Of a stretch of 17,462 nucleotides of DNA, positions 10,193-17,462 are shown piece by piece. How positions within the stretch are numbered: position 1 is the stretch's first letter; each line of letters starts with the position of its first letter. Under the pieces are notes generated by a model, which was not told where the DNA came from, ran no database searches, and saw nothing but the letters and a program-made list of their open reading frames with translations. A program made the position numbers and the translations under genes. Origin of the DNA: Parachlorella kessleri (lineage: Eukaryota; Chlorophyta; Trebouxiophyceae; Chlorellales; Chlorellaceae); assembly GCA_001598975.1 (NCBI GenBank), contig BBXU01002083.1, forward strand, positions 1 through 17,462. The letters are read 5' to 3'.

Positions 10193-10198
10193 TTTATT
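10193..10198 (-). promoter_or_regulatory. Candidate polyadenylation signal AATAAA for expansin 1
   Basis: AATAAA on the minus strand, about 107 nt past the expansin stop codon. No TGTAA is seen downstream of that stop within the intergenic region. Low confidence without transcript ends. Confidence 0.3.
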
Positions 10199-10304
10199 CC
10201 ATCTAAGATCAACGTGTAGAGTAGAACAGCGCTCCTAAAGCCATCAGCCCAGCTGCCCCTGCCGGGTCACCCACCTACCAAGGCCTTCTACCAAGGGGTG
10301 CTGC

Positions 10305-10658
10305 CTAGCCTAAGCGCAGCATTTTCCGGCCGCTGTTGCTTGAGGATGAGCTGCTGCTGCCTCCGCTGCACCTGCTGCACGAGGCGGCGCAGTAGTTGCC
10401 CTTGACCAGCCAGTCCTCAGAGCACTTGCTCCAGGCCTGCAGCTCAGCAGGGACAGGGTAGAACTGGGGTCAGCAAGCTGAGCCATGTGCAGTTTGTCAT
10501 ACGCCGAGGCGGGGAGGTATGTTCTTGGTAGAGGTAATCGCTGACCCGCTGGCAGGACCCTACGAACAGAACAGGCAGCTGATAGATGAGCCACGCAAAC
10601 CCACCTTCCACTGTGAGCAAGGGTAGTTGCCGGGTGGCGCCACATCTGCACACCCTTG
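10305..10658 (-). other. Six-cysteine C-terminal module of expansin 1
   Basis: Encoded across exons 8 and 9 (split by the intron at 10437-10604). Pattern: C-x10-C-x8-C-x10-C-x3-C-x2-C, with CADVAPPGNYPC, then WSKC, then CAASCSRC. The closing C-x3-C-x2-C and overall spacing fit ShKT-like or algal carbohydrate-binding-like Cys modules. Which Pfam family it belongs to cannot be settled by eye. Probable roles are wall or matrix binding (inference). Confidence 0.7.
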
Positions 10659-13280
10659 GCTACCGCCGTTGCTGCTGCCAGAACTGCCGCCGCCATTGCT
10701 GCTGCTGCTGCTGCCACTGCCACTGGATGGGGGTGCGTTCACCGACATGGAGGGCGCACCGCTGCTGGTACTGTTGCCGCTGCTGCTGCTGTTCTTGCTT
10801 CCTGAGCTGCTGCCGCCATTGCCGGGGGTGTCGCTGGTGACCAGCATGGGGTCTTGCTCCCCGGAGAAGGCAGTGACCTGCACCCATGCATGGCATGGCA
10901 GTGTTGCTGTTCAGCAGTTCCTTCGAGGCTCGGTGTGGCGTGATGGGACCTGCCTTGTCAGTCTCATGGTCTTGGCCCTTCCGAGCCCTGCTGTTTTGCG
11001 GTTTGTGTGCTTATAGTCGTGTCACCAGGCCTGCTTCGCGCCTTAACTTGCTGCGCCACAGTGGCAGCCGGGGTGCACATGCAGCTGCTGCAGTCCTGCC
11101 TCCTACTGCATTCATTACAGCGAGTTAAACTGTGCAGGAAGACCGCACCCGGTGCCACCCACCTGCTGAACGGCTGGGTCGTTGATGGCGAACTGGGCGC
11201 CAGTGTCAAACTTGACCTGGGTGACGCCGTTGCTACTAATGCCGCCATTCTGCTTGATGACGCCGTTTGCAGTGACCTGCGCCAACGTAGGTGTCGGTTA
11301 CATGACTTTCTCGGTGCACTGGCAGGGCAAACCCTCCTGACCAGCTGTAGGCGGCAGCTTTTTGATCTGTGAAAGGAGTCCGCCAAAGATCCAGGGAGAC
11401 ATAGGCGGGCCACATGTAGTGGTAGTGCGGGACACGGAGTTTTGATTAAGCCTCCAGCTTACCTCGCTCCCGTCGTCAGTGGTGATCTTGAAGTCCAAGG
11501 GTGGTGAGGGTGCGTTGCTGAGCTCCCAGGTTGCGCCCCAGGAGTTGGTCAGTGGCTGCCAGGAGCCGCTGTTGCTGCCCTTCACCTGCACCGTCTTGAC
11601 GGCGCCCCGCCCTCCAGTGTCCTGCACCATGGCACGGGGCAGGGGCGGGTGAAGCATGAAGGGCAGCCTGGGTGCACTGGTACACAGGCCAGCCAGCCGC
11701 TGCAGGATGCATGGACTTGACGGGCAGTCCATCATGGAGGTCGAATCTGCCATGCCGGTCAACTAATAATAGCACACACAAAGCTTGTTTTGCAGGGAAG
11801 CTGCAGGCATGGCAGCCAGTCGTGCCTGCTCACTGACCTGGATGTTTAGGCGCAGCCAGCCGTTGGAGCCTGCAAAGTCCAGGACTGACACCTGGACGGA
11901 CTCGGGGGGTGCACACTCCACCCGCCGGTAGGTCACCTTGATGCGGCCGATGTCGGGGTTGGCCATCTGCACGCCAGCACACAGGGGTTTATGGGACCTC
12001 AACTTGATGGGAAAACGTGCAACACATTTTGACATGTGCTGCCAGACAGCGACGTGCATGCCATGCTGCGTGTGCACTGGTCTGTCTGAAGCGTACTGCT
12101 GCCTCCGAGGTTTGGGTTTTGTGAACGTAGTTGGATTAATGGTCACATGCAGAGCGCGGAAAGCCGCACATACCACGCCAACACGATAATGAGCTAAAGC
12201 AAAGCTAAACTCTTTCGCCATCTTCGCTGTCACAGCCACCCACCTTGGCAAAGGCCAGGCTCTGCACATCAATGTGGTTGGCCTCGCACTCGGGGCACAC
12301 GTCAGAGATCATGACCAGGACAGACAGAGGCTTGCCCTTGGAGTCCTTTTGGCAGACGTCTGCACAACGGGGAACTTAAGCGCCGGAGTAAGTTTGTCAT
12401 CCTGTAGTTGCTGCTCTCTACTCCCATGCAGCAGGAGCCCAACACTGCATGCCCAGCCTAGACAACTGGCATCGGCAATGCGCAACCTCCTAGGGGCTGC
12501 ATGGCCACCCCAAGATGCCTAGGCTCGTCCCTCCTCACCAGCTCCGTCTATTTCCCTCCTCCAGGCAACCCACAAGCCACATAGGTAACTTTCCTTGACT
12601 CACCCTTGCCACTCATGTCTCCCTCGCACTGGATCTGGAAACACTGCCCGCAGCCCTTGAGCGGGCCCGCCTGGGCAAAGCTGTTGGACGGGCTGAGTGC
12701 GGCAACGGAAAAGTAGGGGTACTGGTCCTTGGGGATGCTTCCGTACCCACAGGCCCCCTGCATATGAGCAGGGCAAAGCCGTCTTATACAGGTGGAGAGT
12801 TGAGTTACACAGCAGGGTGACGGGCGGGGAAGCCTACAAAGCAGGGCATGCACTGAACCGGTGTCATGCTATCCAAACCCATTGCCAGGACTTCTCTCCA
12901 CCTCATAGCTCACATCCTTGGTGCCAAAGCTGGGGTTGGACGCCTGCATCCCATCTTGTTTGCCACCATAGTGGGTAATAACTGCATATCAGCACACAAG
13001 GTGAGTATGTCAGAAAGAGGCGTTTTGTGCCAGTTCCAGGGGAACGTTGACCAACGGGCGGCCAGTCTGACTCGTCACGCCGGCCCTCCCGTTGGCCAGA
13101 ACCTTGAACCCAAGCAGTGGCAACGGTCCTATAACAAGTTCGAGCATTTGCCAGGGCCTGCACCGCTTACTCACATCCAGACTGCCAGTCTGACAGGTCC
13201 TTGACGGCGGCTGCTGGGCCGAAGAGCCCGCTGATCAGGACGACCAGCTGCAGAGCTACAAGTAAGCTACAGGGTGCCAT
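10305..13280 (-). CDS. Secreted expansin with Ser/Gly linker and C-terminal six-cysteine module, 9 exons, complete
   Basis: Expansins loosen cell walls non-hydrolytically. Exons, first to last: 13175-13280, 12914-12981, 12604-12757, 12244-12359, 11838-11966, 11463-11621, 11163-11276, 10605-10877, 10305-10436. They join in frame to 416 aa. Residues 1-25 form a signal peptide ending PAAA. Domain 1 (double-psi beta-barrel, about 36-166): GACGYG at 59-64, CGQCFQIQC at 94-102, HID at 138-140 (the HFD motif position; D140 is the conserved acid), GRIKVTYRRVEC at 155-166 (GIVPVxYRRVxC in plants). Domain 2 (CBM63-like, about 170-282) has surface Trp candidates W185, W212, W219 and W223. A Ser/Gly/Asn linker (about 297-355) follows. 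Cysteines C358, C369, C378, C389, C393 and C396 form a ShKT/CBM10-like module similar in spacing to modules on chlorophyte wall enzymes. A Ser-rich tail ends the protein. The start ATG has G at +4. It is head-to-head with a paralogue. Confidence 0.92.
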
Positions 13281-13542
13281 CGCCGAAGCCACAAGCTAGG
13301 GAGCCACCAGCCGGCCTTCAGGAGCTGTCGAGTGGCGGCTGAAAAACGTCTTACTACGTGAATGGCTGATAAAGGAAGCCTTGTCAAAAATGGAATAGCC
13401 AAGGGATTAAGAATCCAAACAGCAGTATTCCGTGCGAGGTTTGCCCGTCGTGTATAGCCTTCATCAACGGTGGCGGGAGCTTATGCCAGCCATTATCAAC
13501 TGCTGTGACCTCTGCATCAACTCATTACCAACTGCCAGCTTC

Positions 13543-13562
13543 GCCTGCAGCCTGCAGCCTGC
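13543..13562 (+). repeat. 7-bp tandem repeat, three copies
   Basis: GCCTGCA repeated 2.9 times. A trivial low-complexity patch. Confidence 0.8.
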
Positions 13563-13638
13563 GAAAGATGCGCATGTAATGAACAAGGTCGTACCCATGC
13601 GTCACCCATGGGTAGTGGCCAGTGGTCGCAGATATGCA

Positions 13639-13658
13639 CTGCTCATGATCATGAGCAG
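13639..13658. promoter_or_regulatory. 20-bp perfect palindrome
   Basis: The half-site CTGCTCATGA is followed by its exact reverse complement, centred on TGATCA. It lies about 360 bp upstream of the expansin 1 start. It could be a dimeric factor site; no factor is known to me. Confidence 0.4.
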
Positions 13659-14375
13659 CACTGCTCAGCAGCCTCCAAGCCCATGGGCTGGTCAAGGTCA
13701 GGTGGCTGTGCACTTAGTAGGGATCGATGATCATCAGGCAACCACAAGCAGCCCTAACAACATTTGCCCTTCATCACAGTGCAACTCGGAGAGTGCATGG
13801 GGGATTATTGTCATTCAGATGTGTACCATCATTGCCCACCATCAACTGTGCAAGTGCTGACCACCGCTGGTGAGGTGCACCTTGCATGATGGGAAGTATT
13901 TGCACGCTGCTCAGCAGACCTGACATCCCAGTGTGGACAGGACAACGCTAAGCTTCAGCCGTGCTGGCTGTCGCGCCACACACCCCAGGTGAGGTGAGCA
14001 ATCCTGGGGATCTCCATGCCAGCTGCTGACGACTTCACTGATGCATGCAAAGTTGTCTGGGAACAATGCTATGCCTGTTTATCAGATTGCTGAGGAGGGC
14101 ATGCAGCCGCCAGTGCAGGCTGGTACACTGGAACAAAGTCGTCTGCAGGCACGCATATGCTGGATAGGCTTGATGATGTGGCTCATGTTCCCTGACCGGC
14201 GATACACCCCCCTCGGACCCTATTAGGGTCTGTTAGCTGGCATTGAAGGGTTTTGCTACTCACCACTGTACGATGCGCCCGGTGTTGCAATCCAGTGGTG
14301 CTGGGCAACAGCCACATTCGTTGAGCAGGGTTCCCAGCTCTCGCTGGGCTGTGCCCTTACCAAGCAACCTCACAA

Positions 14376-14661
14376 GGCCAAAAGGGTACGCCTAACCGGT
14401 ACATTACGCCCACGCTCTGCCCTGCTATATCTCTTCCCCCTCCCTCCTAAGGCGAGAGACCCCTCCTCGAGGCACGCCCCTTGTGCCTCCTACACATGGT
14501 TTCAGCTGAGGGCACTGCTTGGACAATCGCTCGCAAAGCGAGAGGTCCCCAGTTCGACCCTCGGCCACCCTCGAGGGGGGTCCCATGTATTGGGGAGGGG
14601 GGAACATATAGCAGGGCAAGAGCGTGGGTGTAACGCACCGGCCACGCGTGCCCCTTTGGCC
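14376..14661. mobile_element. Foldback (inverted-repeat) element, SINE- or MITE-like
   Basis: The left arm 14376-14472 and right arm 14569-14661 are imperfect reverse complements over nearly 100 bp. They share GGCC.AAA.GGG, CCGGT, TTAC.CCCACGCTCT, GCCCTGCTATAT and CCTCGAGG in order when the right arm is reversed, with small indels. The 96-bp spacer carries a tRNA-like segment. The structure is best read as two copies of one short dispersed repeat in opposite orientation, the right copy retaining a tRNA-like head and the left copy truncated. No clear target-site duplication was found, and no coding capacity. Confidence 0.6.
14508..14572 (+). ncRNA. tRNA-like segment (degenerate, probable SINE head)
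   Basis: Contains a B-box-like AGTTCGACCC, a T-arm-like hairpin with loop TTCGACC and four of five stem pairs, a CTCGC-AAA-GCGAG hairpin at the anticodon-arm position, and GAGGG/CCCTC ends that can pair as an acceptor stem. At 65 nt, with a shrunken anticodon loop and no clean D-arm, it is not a functional tRNA. tRNA-derived SINE ancestry is the likeliest reading. Confidence 0.4.
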
Positions 14662-14725
14662 TGCTACACACAAGGACCCAGTTTCCCCAGTGGCCAGTTT
14701 CACAGATAGCCTTTGCCAAACTCCA

Positions 14726-14741
14726 TGCCTATATAGGCATA
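14726..14741. promoter_or_regulatory. 16-bp palindrome with TATA core
   Basis: ATGCCTAT followed by its exact reverse complement, then ATATATGC. It could act as a TATA-type element on either strand, but it is about 800 bp from the nearest expansin ATG, so a promoter role is uncertain. Confidence 0.3.
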
Positions 14742-15542
14742 TATGCTCGATAGCATTGATATTGCTAGCCATCACGGCACCAGCGGGGTGTTATCAAGCA
14801 TGTCAGCAAGCACTGCAGCTCACCTGTGCTGCCTCGTTGCGGTGTTCCTGGAAAACCCTGGCCACACTTAAAAACGAAAGCAGTGCATGCAGGTAAGCTC
14901 AATAGCGCCTGATTCACTGCACCACTGCACCCAATCAATGCAGCGCCCCAAAGGTCGATAAGGTACCTCTTTTGTTGGCCTCAGTCTAGAGCTGACCAAT
15001 GTGTGCACCCCAGCAGCACTGAACGGTTCATCTGGTAGGCTAAACACTGCCCAGTAAGCCCCTGCGTCGTAGCAGGGAGCACACCAACTCACGGAACCAC
15101 CTCAGGTATGAGTCCCCTTCTCGCCCAGTGGCCTTAGCTTCTCTCGGGGAGAGAATTACTGGATCAGCACTCAGGCAAGACTTAGGCACATTCTGCATCC
15201 AGCCCTAGGGCCTGTCAGTCCAGCTCAACTCTCACACCCTGTTCGCACTACCTGCCACCCATGCTATACATAGAGCAAATAGTCCAAAGCAAGATATGAC
15301 GGTACCGGTCTGGCCAGGGTCGGACCGTCGTACATGGGCTGAATCAAAGCTGGCATCTCCCGCCCTGCATGACTACTCTCCAACTGTGGCTGTCCTTATC
15401 TTTCTGGCTTGGTTTGTCTTAGGTAGGCGACCAATTAGATAGCTGTAAGGGGTTCTCTATAGGTGGTATCCCTGTCCTTACAGGCAGCAATATTCCTAGT
15501 GCACTTGCCGGCTAAAGACTCTGGCAGCTGAGCTTGGCCACC

Positions 15543-17462
15543 ATGGCGTCTAGCATGTTGTTTGCAGCGCTTTTCGCACTAACCAGCACAGCCATCTTCG
15601 TATTGCCTGCCGCCGCCGTTCAGGGACTGACTGGCTGGGAGGCAGGATGTGAGTGTCGTGCATATTGCTGGATCCCTCGCCTTCAACTAGCGAGCTCATC
15701 TGAACTGCAATGCTTGAAATTAGGCAGCCAGCCCCACATACATGGAGAGAGGCGGCCACTGGGACACAGAGTTTTAAGTTACTGTTTACCTTCTGTGCTG
15801 AAGTCATCACCCACTACGGGGGCAAGCAAGATGGCATGCAACCTTCCAACCCCAGCTTCGGCACCAAGGAGGTACGCGGCCTTGAGCGTCGTGAAGCTAT
15901 ATTCAAAGCAGCCATGCGCCTTAGCCCTTGCTGTTTCTCTCAGCAAGCGCCCACCTGATTAGCCCCTGCGGCCTTCTTGGGTTCCTGTTCCTTTTTATCC
16001 CTGTGCAGTGTGCCCTCATGCTCGTCCATGCACAATAAGCATATCACCGCTTGCAGGGTGCCTGCGGGTATGGCCTCATTCCCAAGGACCAGTACCCCTA
16101 CTTCTCTGTCGCCGCGCTCAGCCCCTCCAACAAGTTCGCCAAGGCCGGCCCACTCATGGGCTGCGGGCAGTGCTTCCAGATCCAGTGCCAGACTGACATG
16201 GACGGCAAGGGTGAGCCTGGGCCTGGCAGGACGCTGTGGCAGATCAAAAGGCTTGGGCGTGACTCCCCTATCATCATGCCCCTCCTGCTGGCTACGGATG
16301 CAGTGATGCTATGCAACGTGCAGCGCAAGGCCGCATGGGCGTACTGGCCTGTGTAGAAGAGCAACAGGGTGTCCATGTTAGCATTGTTGCAGAACGCAGT
16401 GCATGCGCATGCGCTGACTCATATCAAGCTCTCAATGTAAAACGCGCTGCTGCTACCTCGCTGCGCAGATGTTTGCATCAAGGACTCCCAGGGCAAACCC
16501 AAGTCCGTGCTGGTCATGATCTCTGACACCTGCCCCGAGTGTGAGGCGGAGCACATCGATGTCCAGAGCCTGTCATTTGCCAAGGTGAGGGCCTTAATGG
16601 GATCACCACAGAAGCACTTGGAAGGCGCAGTTGCCAATACAAGGCTCGCTGAGTAGGCTACACATGCTTGCGCGCTAGAGGCATGTCACTGCGGTGGCTT
16701 CCCGTGCTGCCCGGTGCTCAGCATGGAATTTGGGTATATTACTGTCTTGAACAGGAGCAGCTCAACCGTTCACCCCGCTTGCCTCTGCAGCTTGCCAACC
16801 CCGACATCGGGCGCATCAAGGTGACCTACCGCCGCGTGGAGTGCGCGCCTCCCCAGGACGTCCAAGTGTCAGTCATGGACTTTGCCGGCTCCAACGGCTG
16901 GCTACGCCTTGTCATTCAGGTGAGTGGGCGGTTGGTCAAGCGTAGCTCATCCTCATTCCACTGGTGAGGCCATTTAGCTCGTGGGTGCCTTGAGGTGTCA
17001 AGGCACCAGCTAACTGTCCCTATGCTGTGTGTGCGTATGTGTGTGCACAACTACATGCTCCGTGGCCTTGTGCTGGCTGGCTAGGCTGGAAACAGCAGGC
17101 TGGGAGGGCGAGGCCGCCAGCTGACGCGAACCTCTCTCCTCTCCGCCTATGCCATGCAGGACACCGGCGGGCGCGGGTCGGTCAAGTCTGTCAGCATCAA
17201 GAGCAGCAGCAGTGGCAGCTGGGTCAAAATGAGCAACACCTGGGGGGCCACCTGGGAGCTGGGCAGCGCGCCCGCGCCACCCCTTGACTTTGTGGTCGAG
17301 ACAGAGAATGGGGATCAGGTGGGGCTGTTCTGGGCTCACCAAATTGCCATGACCGGCCCACATATGCAGACAACGAGCTGCTTTAAGCTCGTGGGGTTTC
17401 AGTTTGCCGCAACAACCCATCGGTGTTGCTAAGCAAACCAAGGCAGGCACGGCAGTGCCCCC
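15543..17462 (+). CDS. Secreted expansin paralogue, six exons visible, 3' end beyond window
   Basis: Second expansin, inverted duplicate of the gene at 10305-13280. Exons: 15543-15648, 15804-15871, 16057-16210, 16469-16584, 16791-16919, 17160-17318. Their lengths (106, 68, 154, 116, 129, 159) and phases equal exons 1-6 of the paralogue exactly. The visible 244 residues carry a 25-aa signal peptide ending PAAA, GACGYG at 59-64, CGQCFQIQC at 94-102, HID at 138-140, YRRVEC at 161-166, and the CBM63-like domain with W185, W212, W219 and W223. The start ATG sits in an ideal GCCACCATGG context. The intron 1 acceptor is AAG instead of CAG. After 17318 (donor CAG|GTGGGG) the remaining 144 nt read as intron, so any C-terminal linker and Cys module lie outside the window. 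Role: wall loosening, secreted. Confidence 0.9.

Larger units (their letters stand above)
9574..10304. other. Shared 3' intergenic region of convergent genes
   Basis: 731 bp between the stop codon of the hydrolase (plus) and that of the first expansin (minus). No open frame resembles a known protein. It must contain both 3' UTRs and polyadenylation sites. By eye I find no TGTAA element (the usual chlorophyte signal) on either sense strand, but one AATAAA on each. Confidence 0.7.
13281..15542. other. Intergenic region between head-to-head expansins
   Basis: 2,262 bp without a recognisable gene. Several open frames (for example 13432-13860 on plus) lack homology and codon structure. The region must hold both expansin promoters and 5' UTRs. 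It contains a 20-bp perfect palindrome (13639), a foldback repeat with a tRNA-like core (14376-14661) and a 16-bp TATA-containing palindrome (14726). Nothing else is supported. Confidence 0.7.

Noticed and set aside
10310..10723. Ala-rich 137-aa open frame on minus
   Set aside because: Out-of-frame reading of the AGC/GGC codons of the expansin Ser/Gly linker. The correct frame has flanking domains and splice sites.
10627..11016. Leu/Pro-rich open frame on plus resembling membrane segments
   Set aside because: Antisense of the Ser-linker codons (GCT/GTT repeats), so hydrophobicity is an artefact.
13432..13860. 142-aa open frame on plus between the expansins
   Set aside because: No recognisable domain, no supporting splice sites or start context, and it crosses the 20-bp palindrome. 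Consistent with chance in GC-rich DNA.
14508..14572. Functional tRNA gene
   Set aside because: Only 65 nt, with no proper D-arm, a three-base loop in the middle hairpin and a mismatch in the T-stem. Kept only as tRNA-like.
17319..17462. Possible seventh exon of expansin 2
   Set aside because: An AG after GGTTTC near 17403 opens a frame that stops within about 30 nt and does not resemble exon 7 of the paralogue (VTANGV...). Treated as intron running off the window.

Overview
The window looks like nuclear DNA of a green alga (Chlorophyta). The genes are dense with short spliceosomal introns (mostly 70-300 nt, GT-AG with a few GC-AG). They encode a ciliary kinesin-2 and plant-like expansins whose Cys/Ser-rich tail resembles modules I know from chlorophyte wall enzymes. 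Base composition is moderately GC-rich. Nothing suggests a bacterium, an organelle or a virus. Which chlorophyte order it belongs to cannot be decided from sequence alone. I reconstructed all gene models by hand, joining exons at splice sites where the reading frame and the family alignment agree.

Layout. (1) Positions 51-5044, minus strand: a complete 15-exon gene for a heterotrimeric kinesin-2 motor subunit (717 aa, KIF3B/FLA8 type), with two GC-AG introns and a G-quadruplex motif just past the stop codon. (2) Positions 5305-9573, plus strand, divergent from the kinesin across a 260-bp gap: a complete 12-exon gene for an inosine/uridine (RihA-like) nucleoside ribohydrolase (338 aa). Its introns carry duplicated copies of exon 3' ends, microsatellites and G-runs. 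(3) Positions 9574-10304: gene-free 3' region shared by two convergent genes, with one AATAAA on each strand. (4) Positions 10305-13280, minus strand: a complete 9-exon secreted expansin (416 aa) ending in a Ser/Gly linker and a six-cysteine module. (5) Positions 13281-15542: a gene-free region between head-to-head paralogues. It holds a long imperfect inverted repeat around a tRNA-like segment, plus two perfect palindromes. (6) From 15543 to beyond the window edge, plus strand: a second expansin. Its six visible exons have exactly the same lengths and phases as exons 1-6 of the first.

The genes do not form a pathway. The kinesin serves anterograde intraflagellar transport, the hydrolase salvages nucleosides, and the expansins act on the cell wall. 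The two expansins are clearly an inverted duplicate pair. The most interesting points are the expansin-linker-Cys-module architecture, the tRNA-like foldback repeat between the pair, and the repeated copying of exon/donor junctions into the hydrolase introns. I see no evidence of a wholly new multi-gene system.
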